From positions 55,179,666 through 55,243,665 of the forward strand of contig NC_052018.1 in the NCBI RefSeq assembly GCF_015832195.1: a DNA stretch of 64,000 nt, read 5' to 3'. The notes beneath the pieces are model-generated. The model had not been told where the DNA came from, made no database searches, and saw only the letters and a list, made by a program, of their open reading frames with translations. The position numbers and the translations under genes were made by a program. Below, one piece after another: positions 35,901 to 49,700 of the stretch; position 1 is the first letter of the stretch; each line of letters opens with the position of its first letter. The DNA is from Motacilla alba alba (lineage: Eukaryota > Chordata > Aves > Passeriformes > Motacillidae).

Positions 35901-38900
35901 GAAATAAGAAGCAGCTGCCATGATTTGCCAGAAGGCAAAGGTCAAATAGACAAATGTGGTAAAAAATACCTTGGAGAAATTTTACAGGGAAAGATGTTAG
36001 TGTGTGTAAAACAAGTACAGCACTTTACTATTTTCTCTACTTTGGTTTTGCCTTTATGCTTCAAAAGCAGCATTCCTTTCACATAACTTTTTTTCTTCTT
36101 ACTCTTTATATACATTTGATTAATTTCTGGGTGAGACCACACTGATACATTTAAATTCCAATGTGGATGTTGAAAACCAAATGATTAAACTGAGCTCAGA
36201 TCCCTGCTTCAATTGACTGCTACTGAAAGTCAAGTTACACATATATAGTTGGTATATCCAGGTATATAATCACATGGGTTTTACTCTCTTTTCTTACATC
36301 ACTCCCCCTGGGAATAAAGGTTCTTTAAAAACAAACTGGAGAGTCTGTCTTAGCACTAGGAATATGAATGAATTGGTGCTGTTTTTTGGTTTTTTTTCAA
36401 ATTAGACCTAACATCAGTGGAGAATCAAATTCTAATTTCCCAATAGTATCATACAACTAGAACCATAATAGATTCTTCTCTCTCTCATGGTAGTAGAGCT
36501 ATCTGATATTAGTGGATTTACTGAAAGTAATTACTGAAAGTGAGATTAACCTCCTGACAATGCTTTTAGGGATTTCTAAGTGCTAGTCATGTATGAAAAT
36601 CATTGAGTGTCTTCTGCTCAAACATTTAGATTTGGCTTCCATGTCTCTGAGATCTTCACTTAAGTATTCACTCAGCTGGTAAATTTGTAAATTCACTGGT
36701 GTTTATCCTCACTGAATGTAAAGGATTTATTTGTGTTTATGACTGCTAGCAAATCATAGAACCACAGAGTTGGAAGGGATCCCTCAGGCTCATGAAGTCC
36801 AACTCCTGACCCTACACAGGACATGCCAAGAGTCACACCATGTACCTGACAGTTATCCAAATGTTTTTAAATTCTGTGAGGCTTGGTGCTGTCACCACTT
36901 CTCTGAGGAGCTTTTTTCCAGTGTCCAGCCACCTTCTGGGCGAAAAATCTTTTCCTGATCCTCAACCTAAAGCTCACCTGTCTCAACTTCATGCTCTTGC
37001 CTTGAGCTCTCTCACTGGTCATGAGAGTGAAGAGCTTGGTACCTGCTGCTCTGCTTCCCCTCATGAGAATGTTGAAGACTATAATGGAGCTTTTCCTCAG
37101 TCTCCTCTTCTCCAGGCTGAACAAAACAAGTGACCTCAGCTTCTCCTCATCAGGTTTCCCCTCCAGACCTTTCACCATCCTCATGGCCCTCCTTTAAACA
37201 CTTTTTCATAGTTTAGTTCTTATATTGTGGTACCCAAAACTGCCCCCAGCATTTGAGGTGAGGCTGCCCCAGCTCAGAGCAGAGCAGGACAATCCTCTCC
37301 CTTGCCCAGCTGCAATACTGTGCCTGATGCACCCCAGGACACGCTTGGCCCTCCTGGCTACTAGGGTACTGCTGATTCATGTTCAACCAGGACATCCAGG
37401 TCTCCAGATGATACAATGTACTGGAATATGCCATTCAGAGAAACCAATATTGTTCTCTAATAAAATCAGCAGTGGAGCTGAAGTCAGTAGGTCTTCCTGT
37501 GAGCTTATGTATAGAGTCTTAAATAGTGGCAGTGATGCCTATGACTAAGAGATGCTGAAAGAGGCTGGAGTGCCTGATGACTGGTAAAATCCAATGTGAC
37601 TTTAAATGCAAGTCAGAATAAATTAATCCTGCTCAGTGTTTTCTAGGCATCCCAAATTCAGACTAACTTTTTTTTTCTGATGGAATTTTGGGGATTTTTT
37701 TAATGGTATGAACTTACCAAATTAAACCCACATAAATTACCATATTTCAGGAAATCTGTAAAATTAATTCTTTCTGATCTGTGGTATTTATACCTATATG
37801 CTGCATATTTGTATTCAGATGATTCTGCTCTTGGATATTTAGTCAGGGGTGTTCCTATTTCCTGAAGTGACAAAGTTTGTGATACTATAAGTGTATGAGA
37901 TAACTCATTATCTCTATTACACCTGAGGACTATTTCTCAGTGAGTAGAGATTTGAGAGTGACCTTAACACTTGCTTTATTAGTTCTGGACTTACAGCAGT
38001 GTTAATCATTGTGCTGTCCTTCTCTCTCACCTGTTTTTTAGCCCACATATGGACCTGCAATAAATTCAGGTGTGGAGAAAAGAGGCGACTAGAATACCAT
38101 TGTTCCTGTTCAGATGATTGTGTGGAAAACAACGATTGCTGTGTTAATTATCAAGCTGTTTGTAAAGGTAAGTATCATCAACAAATTACTACCCTCTTTC
38201 ATATGTACCTATATTTGTATAAAAGGAGCAAGAACATAATATGACTTTAAAAGCATCTGGTAACATGAAAAAAAACTTGCATCTGTCAGTAAGAATGTAC
38301 TGTTTTAAAAAATGAATTGCACTCATTTGTTTTAAGGAGAGGCAAGCTGGGTTGAAGAAGAGTGTGAGAACATTACTGAACCTCAGTGTCCAAAAGGGTG
38401 AGGAAATTTTATATTTGCATAGCTCTGCTCTTTGCTTGCGTGTCATTTTTGAGATTGTTTTTCCTGCTGTGCCTTCCTGGGACCTGCTTGCCTTTTACAC
38501 ACACAGTGAAAGCAGCTGCCAGACAGAGATGAACACCTGTTCAGCCTGCATTTGGTGGTGCTTACTAACCCATCAGATTGCTCTATCTCAGCACTTGTTT
38601 GACTTGCAAGATATGCCTATTCCTCAATCCTGGTGTTTCTCACAGATATGTGTGCCCTGGGCAACTCTGTCTGGTTGCCAGTCATATTATTGACCTACAT
38701 GTGCTGCAATACCCATCATTCCAAATATTTTGGGACCCATCCAGCAATCTTAGACTCCTGTCTCCCTCCCTTGTCTCTTTACAAGACCTTTCCAATGCCT
38801 TGCATTTTCCAGCCTCAGGACTGCAAATTGTGGGCAGATCTGTGTTCCAGCTCCACCAGCAGTGGGACAGCACTATTTGCAAGCTGTCTGAATTACTTTC

Positions 38901-41589
38901 TTTAAAAGGTGTAAAGTGCCATGGGATCCTCTGGCTCAGCTCCACACTGGGCCTGCTCCTGCAAGTTATGTATACAGTGTGTGAGGAATGACTCATGTGG
39001 TTTTATGGCATCTGCACTCAGGCTTGAATAGTACAGCAAAGCTCTCAGCCAGGAAAAAAAGCTTGTATTACTTAAACTGTTTTTGCTGTGGGATCTTCTA
39101 ACTAAGTTTATAGTTCGAGTTGACTATAAACTATGATTGTATGTCTAAGCTGTCAATAGAAGTGACTTTAATTCTAGACTGATTTATGTTCCAGTAGTAA
39201 ATACTTGCTAGATGTGTTATGGGACAACTATATTCTTGTCTGACAAGTATCAAAAAATACACACTTTTTAAATTTTTATTTTGAAATTATAGTGCAATGG
39301 GATATTTCTGGTAAAGTAAAACCATTTTATTTTGTTCTTATGTCAATACATTTTTGACTTAAGATATTTAAATCATGCTATTTTTATTCATTGGCATTAT
39401 AATACTGTCAAACAAAATACAAAATATTTCCATGTGAAATATTTCATACCAATATTTCATACCAATCACTCTGATTCAGAGCACTAACAGTTGCTGACAT
39501 GTCAGAATCTTCATCAGGACAGAAACTGGAGCTTCTGTCCAGCTTGTAGTCCAAGTCCCTAGTAATCCCCTATATAGGAAGGTGATAGCCAGGTGGTTCT
39601 TGAAGTTTTTGTTGTTGACTTTTGTTCTGAGTTCAGGAGCCATTTGGGACTCCTTGTTGGGAGCTGAGTCTAGAATGGTGATTTTTCTAATGCAGGGTTA
39701 GGAAGCGTTGCCCCCAAGAGGCTGGTAAACAAAGAAGAGTCTTGTGCAGATCCACAGTCAAAGTTACTGACGCAAATGCCGTAGGGCAACTCCTGTTGGT
39801 TAACTTGTTTTTAGGGTTTTTGTTTGTTTTTTTTTTCTGTTCTGTTCATGAAAGGGATACAGTTACTCCTCTAAAATTGTTTTAATCCTGGTAAACCCCA
39901 AAATGTTGCAATAAAACCCAGCCCACGAAAGGGTGAAGTGTGGTCAAAGTTGAATCAAACAGTGTTGACTGAAGGTTCATCTTGGACTATTAGCACACAA
40001 GCCTCTCCCAAAAGTAACAACTCTGTAAACAATCTGCTTCTTCCTAAGCTTCTTCCTATTCCTACCTGTGTGCTAGGCAGTAGTGCACGTGAATTTAGTT
40101 GCAGTGCTCATTTTGAAACTTCAGGATATCAATTCTGATTCTGTGCATATTAACATAGCATATTTTGTGAATTCAGATTGCTGGTGTTACTCTGTTTTAG
40201 TTTCAGCTGGGTTTTAGCTGTGGTGCAGAATAGACAGAAGATGACACAGCATTCAATGAGGTGCTTAATCTGAGAAATCCCACTGATTTCAGTGAGACAA
40301 CTGCTCACTGATTTCACTGATCAACAACTTAAAATTAAATACACAGCTAAGTCTTTCCAAAACTGGGTTCTATATTGTTTAATAGGATTATAAAGTTAAT
40401 AGGCTGTAAGATCTCAGGAGTGATCTAGTCATTTCTACTGTTCTAGGAGTGAAATAATACTCAGACGATTCAAATCTATTTAAGCAGTTTATCCTAGTAC
40501 TTACGTAGATGGCTTTACTGATGATTTTTGCTGTCCTTTTTGTCCTCATGTCTTTTTCTGTACTTCAGGTCTATTACTATTTGTCCTATCTTCATTGAAC
40601 TGTAAGAGCACCTGATTACTTCCCTCTTTGCTGGTCTCTCTTTCTATCTGGAGATTGCTCTTATGTCTCCTGCTGAGGCTTTCTGTACATTTAGTGGAAA
40701 AGAAAGCTTTTCCTCATGTGCTTTATGGCTGTATATAGGCAGTATGAATGTGTGTGGGATGAGAAGTCTTCTGTGTATTACATTAAGCTTTTCAAGGGAA
40801 CTTTCTTTTCTATTCTGTTTTATTTCTCTTTCTTTTAATTATGGTCTAGCCTGCCTGCAGTGAGGGAGGTCAACTTGGCAATGTGTTCCGTGGTTCTGGC
40901 CCCTCGATCATCCAGACTGGTGAACCTGCTGGACCACAGCAAGCCTGTGTTGCCTGCATAATGTTTCCATAGAAGACAGTTTATAGGAGGGGATAATTGC
41001 TACTGAATTTCCTTCAGTTTGGAGTCAGGATGTGTGGCATACCTATTTATCCAAGAGCTGTGAAACATGCTTGTCTTACTGTTTGGACACAGCCAGCATG
41101 AATCACCAACAGGACCAAAACTTGGGCCTCCTAGGCTTGCTTGCTCATGACAGCCCATTCATTAAGTAGCAAGTGCAGTCTTGGCCACTGACAGGAAAAA
41201 ATGCGCGGAAGTGGCTGATATACCTCAGAATGGAGCTTGGGTCAGTTTGTCTGGGCATTTTACTGGAGCTGTTCCAAAGAGAGTGCGGTTTAACATGGTC
41301 TGTCATGCTTTGCTTCCCTGAGCCCAAGGGCAGATCACTAAATATATGAGTTTTGGCATGTGTAGAGTATACAAGATGTGAAATGGGCAATTGCTCTCAT
41401 TGTGGCAATGGCCTATTTTGCCAAGTTTAATTTTACATGTGCAAAGGGGTCAGTAGCTAGATTTGCAGACAACCAAAACATGTATTTAACAGTTGGTTTA
41501 CTTGTAAATGCCAAACCAGAAACGGTTGCGTAAAGTCCCTTTCTAAGTGCTCGTTTTAAGTTTGGTGGGGTTTTCTGGTTTTGGTTTGT

Positions 41590-41620
<31 letters not shown>

Positions 41621-43763
41621 AGTTAGACTTGTTGGTAAGTGATATTGAACAGACTTTGCCTCAAAGTTTACATTTTATTGCACAGAACTTTGCAGTGAAG
41701 GTTTTTAGACCTCTGCACTGAAGTGAATCAATTTATTGAGAAGGGACATGGAGAAGGTATTTGCAAAACTTGTGGAGATCAGAATCTGTGGTGCAAAAAA
41801 TACTTGCAATATGGGCAAAGGTAGTGCATGAAGTTTACTTACTCTGTTCTGCAATACAGCTTTAGTTTTGACCTGAAAATTATTCATTTCTTGTTTCCAC
41901 CTGTGCCATATAAATTAAAAAGCAGGCTACAAACATACATCTTAGAAATGCATCTAAAGGTTTTATTCTATCTGGAGTATAGGGGAGGCTATGTAATAAT
42001 TCTGACCAATGAAATCCTTTTGGCTGAACTGTTGTCCAAATTGTTAATTAAAATTTTCTTAGGATGGACATGTTTTGGTTGCCTGACTATTCCTTAGTTT
42101 AATATAGTTACATGTGTTTGACTGATACACAGCTTTTAAATGTTTCAATGTAAATGACTCTTCAGATTTTTTTTTGTGGTGTACATCACTAAAGAAATTG
42201 TCAACACTTCATAAATAATATTTGTCTTCTATCCTCACTGTTTTATTTTTGGAAACTAGCAGATAACAAAGTTACAAAAATTATATATATAAAAAGGGAA
42301 AACGAGCTGGCAATAAACCAATATTTTAATATTATAATATTATAAATAGTAAATTGTTTTATGAAATTCCATCTTTTCAATAGTTATTGCTGCACAGCAG
42401 TGATTTTTTTTTCAGTCTCACATGCCCTCATGTCTATAGGTCAAACACAGGGTATGTTTTCTTCAAGGAAGAAGTTACTGATGTTACAGAAGTTACTATT
42501 CCTGTCTGTGATGCAATGTTTTAAGTACTTACAGTTGGAGAGAAATTGTTTGAACAGGGCTGAATCTGGGAACAAGTCAAGACTGGAAAACATAGGTCCT
42601 GTGGAGACTGGAAGGGGAGATTTTGTTTTTGTTGGTTCCAGTGAAATCAGTATCTGAATTTATCTGTCAAGTTCCTGGCAGAAATGCTGTTACTGTGTTT
42701 CCAGTCTCAGGGCCATATTTTTGAGTTTGGAGATTGGTAGGACTTCTGGAGCAGCAAGCAAGTTCTTTTTGGTTGGATAACCTTCGTAAGATGAGAGGAA
42801 AAGTATGTGTTTTAGTTGCTGATTTAACAACATACCCTTATGTACATTAGACTTGCTTACAGTTCTGTGCACTATATATATATATATATATATCCTTTTT
42901 TTTTTCATCTAGGTTACAGGTTTTTCAGGGGGAAAGTGAATAAAGGAAAGTTTGGCTTTGCATTGCCTTATTTCTTTCCCTGCTCTTAGCTTGGGGTGGG
43001 AGAACGGGGTTGGAGGGGCTGAGTGTTGCTTCAGTGGGACTGATTTCAAGATAAGGAGTACCAAACCCACCAGATGGATCACCTGAGCATCTTGGCTTGT
43101 TCACCATAAAGGTGTGTTTGAAATCAGGCCTTGCCATGGCTTTTCTGTGCATGCCCTGCTGCAAACCTCAGCCTCTTTGGGCACGGATTGCTCTGCCAAC
43201 CTTCGAGCAGAGGGACCTGAGCAGTTTGCTCACCACTGTGCCAGCAAAACTTCTGCTGAGGAGGACTTCCTTGGCCTGGCTTACGGCCCCATAATGAACA
43301 TTTCCACTGTCTGGGGAAACTTTCTTGAAATTAGTGATAGGAAACTGTTTCTCAGAGTCTGTCTTTTAATGTTCAATTTCTGTTTGTTCAGATTTACCAA
43401 GTCTCCAGTGTTACTGTTTTCATTGGATGGCTTCAGAGCGGAATATTTGCAGACTTGGGGTGGACTTCTACCTGTTATTAGCAAATTACGTGAGTAGTTT
43501 CTTTGTTTAAGAACTATTATGACGTCTTACCTGAAAAAACCACAAATGCAACTTTCCTCACTCTTTAAAATCCTCACTCTTCTGCCATGAATATGGAAGT
43601 TGTTGCCCTAGAGAACACTCATGCACAAAGAACTTCAGGTGTTGGAGAGTGGAAGGGCAAGAAAGACAGGGCTTGAGGAAAGAGGCCTTTTGATTTTCAG
43701 TGAAATCTTATAAATTATAGCCCCTGTTATATTTAGGAGGTGGGTTGTTTTTTGTTTTTTGGG

Positions 43764-43795
<32 letters not shown>

Positions 43796-46700
43796 GAGGT
43801 TATTTTATTTCTTCAGAATAAAAGTAGATCCTTTTTACTCTATAATGCAAATCATCTCATATTCAGGTGGAATGGCTTTGGAAAATGAAAAGCATTTGAT
43901 TATATTTGGAAAAAGAAGACAGAGAAGGAATAGATTAAGAAGAGATTATATAAAAGGGCTGGTAAAAATGTAATTAATCTAAGAAAACCTTAATTTAACA
44001 AACATTTTCAGAAGAAATATTCCCCAGCTTTTTTAGTGTCTTACTTGATTTGGTGGTGTCTAAATAGTTTTAGCTACTTTTCCTGTTTCTGTTTTGGCTG
44101 TGGTCTGTAGAGAGCTGATGGTATTTCTTGTCTGAAAAATATGCCAATCGTCTTGACATTCCGAAATTACTACCTGGGGTGCCTGGTTTCAGTTTGACTA
44201 AAAATAAATCAGTAAAAATACTTGCTTTTTTACACAGTGGTTGTTACAACTTGAAGTGTTCCAGAGGATAACAATTCGCAGATGTATCTGAGGTTTTCGT
44301 TTCTTTTTAGTTTTGTTCCGTGCTAGAATAAAATGAGACATTTGCAAAGTTTTCATTAGACGCAGTTATAAAAAATTTAAACTGGAGAAAATTTCTGAGA
44401 CATTTCTAGGAGAAGCTGGCTAGCTTTGCCTGAGATACAAGATAGAAGTGTCACAAAGCATCTGTAGGACTTCCAGTCTGCGGTATCCACTTACACATGT
44501 AAAGTTTTTTCATTCTTTGGTCTGGATAGACTACAGTTGGACTTCTCTCATTGACTTCTATAATTAACTTGCACTTCTCTTTGCACTGAGCCCATGACAA
44601 ATTCTGACCACTAAGAAATACAAATATATTTGTATCTTCATCAAAGTCATTTCACTTCTCCACAGCTACAAGGTTTTTGATGGTCAAAATGTATATTTTT
44701 AAAAGATTCTAATACCAGAATGCCTAATAATACGTGTTTTATATTCAACAAAATACTTGCCCCAGTCTGGGGGCAAGTATTAATTCTGCATTATGCTTAT
44801 GGTTCTAAAGTACTCTGGATCATTTTTTGATAAAATGCTGGAAGGTCTTTGCTATACAGTGTGCTGTGCAATCTTCAGTTTTCTTCTTTTTTCCCTTATA
44901 GTAAAATATTGGTGAAATGCTCAGATAAAGAAAATTTTCTTTAGTAAGACAAAAATATTCTCATTAATGAAACTTGATGTCACTGAGGTGTATATCCACT
45001 CTGGGAGCTTGTGGCTTCAAGTCTCTTATGTGCTTTATGTTCCATGTGTCTAAAAATGGTGGAAGCAGTCATGTTGTAAAAATAAACTTCTATATGAGTG
45101 AGCAAATACTCCTGCGGGACTTCACTGTTCAGAAAAGGGTAATGAAATCTATTCCTCTGTGTAGACAGGTAACAATAGTGAATAAATTGCTTGACTATTG
45201 CTGAAAATTTGTATTAAATAATTTCAGAATTCAGAGCTGTCCATTTATAGGACTAATAAATTTTTAAAAAGAGTTTAAGAATGACAGCATTTACAAAGCA
45301 GTGAACAGCTACTCATATTCACTAACTTATGGGATTGCCTGATTCTGTGTTAAATTAGGACCGTGCTAAATGCCTGGATTTTCATCTTTAAAGCATTTGA
45401 TGACAAATGCAGAATTCCAGGAGATAAAAATATTGCTATTATTTGGTCCTGTTAATTCGGCCATGCTTACAGTGATATTCTGGTGTCTCCTTGGAGAAGT
45501 CTGTCAGAGTAGATGCCTGTAAGGCTATCATAATTTCACTTTTACCATGTTTTGTTATACATTTGCTCTCCCTGCTATTTGAAAGATGGACAATTCAGCA
45601 TGGAGCTGAGGGATTTTAGTGAAACCAGGCATAGTCTTGCTGTGCCCCTGTGGTGTTCAGAGAAGACATTTTCATATACAATTATGCTGTGATATTTTAA
45701 GTTTTAGATAAATGATTTTTTTGTCTTAAAACATCTTTAGCTAAGCCAACGAGCCAAAAAGAATAAAGATAACTGTGATGGAAAGTTCTAGCAAAAAGCC
45801 CCTAGGATTTTTGGCAAAACTTTTTAAGTATGTTTCTCTATTACTTTAAAAAACAAAACAAAACAAAACAAAAAAAAAAAAACAAAAAAACAACCTCCCC
45901 AGACACCCACACCAAAAAACTAAGATTTTGGAGAACAGTACCAAAAAACAAAGATTTTGGAAAACAGTCTCAATAACAGATTTGGAAGTAGTTGAAATGT
46001 GCTAGGTGTTTTCCAGTACTAGAAGAAGAGACAAATGATTATTAATTACTTACAGAACACAAGTGTGGGAGGTGATGCCTGTGCAACTTGAGAGGATTTG
46101 TTTTTCTGGCCTGGCTTCTTTTATCCTGATTAGCTGAAATATATGATTTCAACTGAAATCTAATTGAAGCCTCAATCCAATGAGTTCAAAGTGCCTTGAT
46201 GCAACACCTCCTATGTTATGAAGCCTTTAATTTCTATTCTATTTATATTGTATATAATTACTCAGAGTCAGTGAAGATAAAGCAGTGATGTTCTGCTTAC
46301 AGGGTCATTAGTTTTAGTTCTTTAGAATCTGTTGAAGCAGTTTTGATATTTTTTGAGTTGTCATGAAAGCATTTTTTTTTTCTTTCTGAAAATTGGGGCC
46401 CACACATTTGGTGAGGGAAATTTAGACCCCTTAAATAAGGTTTGCCCAGTTGTTTTGGCTTCTTCATACTAGCAAAAATACTGTATACTAATCTCCCTAA
46501 AGCCATATGATTTATATATTGAGATAAAGAAAACTTTGACATTCATCCTAGAAAAAGAGCTTATTTTATATATTTTAAAAAGCCCCACAAACAAGAAAGG
46601 GAGACTGCAAAACAAGCAATGATTTGACAGATGGCTTAGAGAGTCGGGCACCACTGTGTCAGTGGCCACTTCACCTCTCCTCTGGAGCACCCAGGGTTAA

Positions 46701-49700
46701 GTGTCTGGTTGGTCTCAAGCTGCAGACTGCATTTACTGCATACCAGGGCAACTTTGGAGGGTGTGATTTCTTTCATTTTTCATTCTTATCTGTACATGCT
46801 TTTCACAAAGGCTGTAGGTTTTGCTCATGTAACCATTGCAGTCAGCCATTAGGCATATATAAAATTCGTGTTAATAGGCTTTTAGTCAACTTGTAAATTA
46901 ATATGGGAAGAAAACCTAAGTATTAAGTCCACAATTTTGAAGAGTGAAAACTTTCTGGAAATATATTATATTTTTTTTTTTTTAATAGCTATACATTGTC
47001 ATGAGAGAAACTTGCAAGATTTTTATTTCAGTAATTTTGCTGACTTTCTTTGTTACTTCCTCTAGAGAAATGTGGAACATACACTTCCAGTATGAGACCA
47101 GTGTATCCTTCAAAAACCTTTCCCAACCATTACTCCATTGTCACAGTAAGAATTCTTGTATAATATGTTTCCACTACTGTTCATTATCAAGTTTTCTCCA
47201 AGGGAATAGTCTATTTTGATGCATTATTAAAATTTGCTTTCCCTTCAGAATAGGAAAAATTATGTATTATATTTAGGTAACTTAGGTTAACAGCTATTAT
47301 AAAACACCACAGCTAAGTGGCCAGATCTAATATTAGCAAATCCAGTCCTCCAAGAGTAGCTGTGAAAAATCCCACATAGCAAAAAGTTCACATCACTTCA
47401 AAACTCCTCATTTGTGTAAATATTTCCACTAAATTGCAGTTTCCACTCTTGCAGTGGGAGCAGCCTAACTGCTTTAAGTTGCCAACCTTATTCCACTTCA
47501 TTAAGGTAGCCTGGCATGATGAAAAGAAGGGTATGAAATGAGAGGAGAGATTTTAGCATCATGCTGATATTGGCTCTGTGTGATGGACTGTACCTAAGCC
47601 TGCACAGAAATGTCACAAAGCTGATCTTGTAAATTTGACACCTCTTGCATGTAGGAAGAAAAATAAAAATTTATGTTTTCAATACAAATGCAGTGTTGGA
47701 ATCCAGGACATCCTTTTTAGTTTCATCATGCCACAACTAAAATTCAATCAAATAGTAGGATCTGCACTTTCTTATCTTTCCAGTTTGTCAAGACCTTTGG
47801 TTGGGAGCATAAGGTCAGGAATTAGGTGCTTAATTGTGTAATCCTCACAAATCTCTATGACTGAATATGCAACTAACAGTTGTTAATCACGCCCAGCAGC
47901 CATGTGAGGTGTACAGGGCAGAGGTTTATCTCCACTCCTCATTCTTGTTAAAAGTAGCAAGGTCCTAATGGTGGTGGTGTTTTATCCCTTATAAGTGTAA
48001 AAAGGAGCTAGTCTGATTAAAGACAGAGCACAAAGTCTGCAAAAACTACCCAACACTTGCTGCCTGCACTTCTTTGACTGCTTATGTAATGGTTTTCTAG
48101 AACCAGAGCTTTTGCTCATGTGATAGAAGTGTAGCATAGGTAATTGCTTTATCTTTGGTACTAAAGATACAACAAATGTGTGAATTCAAACAGTGTATTT
48201 CAGTTTGATCCCAAAGGACAGTGCCCAATATTTTTAATATTCATTAAAAATTCACTGAGAAGCAAATAAGGGTTGGAAGGTAGGGCTTGGATGCAATGAG
48301 ATGATGATGCTAAATTTGGGTCCTGAGCTGCTGGTGGAGTAGAAGTCACCAGCAGAGTGACTGTTCAAGGGATATATTTGTCTAAAGGACATGTCTGAAT
48401 AGCTGGAAGGTTCTTTTTCTTTAGAGCATTGCAACAAGGCATACTCTCAATTACAGGGGCTGTATCCTGAATCTCATGGTATAATTGATAATAAGATGTA
48501 TGACCCCAAAAGAAACGCGTCCTTCACCCTTAAAAGTGAGGAGAAGTTTAATCCACAGTGGTACCAAGGCCAGCCTGTAAGTATTAATACCCTTCTGAGA
48601 ATGTGCATCACCCTGTTATGTTACTTAATATGGCTTGGATGCATAGTGATGTTGAAAGAGAACTGAGGGTAAATCTAAGTCAGCCAAGAAGCGTTACTCA
48701 GCACCGCTAGGAATTGCCGTACTAGAGCCAAAAAATAACAAATGAAACAAAATGTAACAGCTTTTGTTGAACTTAAACGGAATTTTCCCTAAGGAGAATG
48801 CTGACTTAAAATAGCTAATCTAGCTACCAGATTTTCATCTGTTTTTATGAGTGGGCTTGCAGTTAACTTCTGTGAGGAAATCAACAGACCAAGAAGATTG
48901 AGTAATAAGAAGCACTAATAAAGGTTTATGCTCTGCTTAAATTACTTATAAGTCCAAAGATGTGGTTTTAAAATAAATTGTCTCAGCTCGATCATATACC
49001 TATGGCAAAACTGATGAGATTGCCTTGGAAATTAAGTGGCATGGAAAAATTTGAGGAAGAATATTTGAAGAATAGCAAGGAACAAGATGTAAATATTTAG
49101 TGTGTGGGGAAGACTGGATTTTTTGGTTGTTGTTTGGTTTTTCTTTGTTGTTGCTTGTTTTGTTTTGTTTGTTTTGTTTTATTTGGTTGTTATTTTTTTC
49201 CTTGAGGAAAGAACACACAGGTGTAGAACTTGCAGGCCACTGAGAATAGAGTGATGTATGAGTAAGGCAGGAAAGATGCAGAAGGTATAAATCTGTAAAC
49301 CATGAAAGCAGCAGTAAAATCAAAAGAACTGACCAAAATGCTGTTTCTGTATGTCAAGAGTGTGTGAGACATATGTCCTTGGAATATTCCCACCCCTTCT
49401 TTTGTCACTGTTTTCTGAGGCATTTCCCCTTCCCAGTGTTCAGCCATGGCTCTACCATTGCATTTCTGCTAATGGTTCCTACCTCTGTCCTGGCTCTCCG
49501 TGGCATTGCAGCAGCAGGGATGCGAGGGTTTGCCACAAGGAATCAGCCTACAAGGTGCAGCTGGGCTGCAGATAGCGATAACAGGCAAGATGGACTGGAG
49601 TGCTCCATGAAACGATTGGGTTCTGATCTTGCTGAAGGGTGTGCAGTTGGTGAGGGGGCCGTGAGCCTGGTGGGCTCTCGGCTGATTTGGTGACGGGTGC

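Larger units (their letters stand above)
38398..43391 (+). other. Intron 5 (5.0 kb)
   Basis: Contains a perfect 10-bp inverted repeat (39105-39132), a 13-bp duplication near 39441-39466, a 23-base T run (41597-41619) and a (TA)n microsatellite (42873-42893). A 137-codon open frame at 38578-38991 is judged accidental. Confidence 0.85.
43490..47065 (+). other. Intron 6 (3.6 kb)
   Basis: Contains a 27-base T run (43764-43790), a perfect 12-bp hairpin (44752-44781), an A/C-rich run (45847-45893) and a 29-bp tandem duplication (45911-45968). Nothing else recognised. Confidence 0.85.

Noticed and set aside
38578..38991. 137-codon open frame in intron 5
   Set aside because: No recognisable protein. 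It overlaps other open frames on both strands and lies inside an intron without matching splice phase, so I treat it as chance.
47111..47119. Apparent loss of the catalytic threonine (P-S instead of P-T in the nucleophile motif)
   Set aside because: The nucleophile is the threonine directly before F-P-N, which is present (T238). The substituted residue lies two positions earlier.
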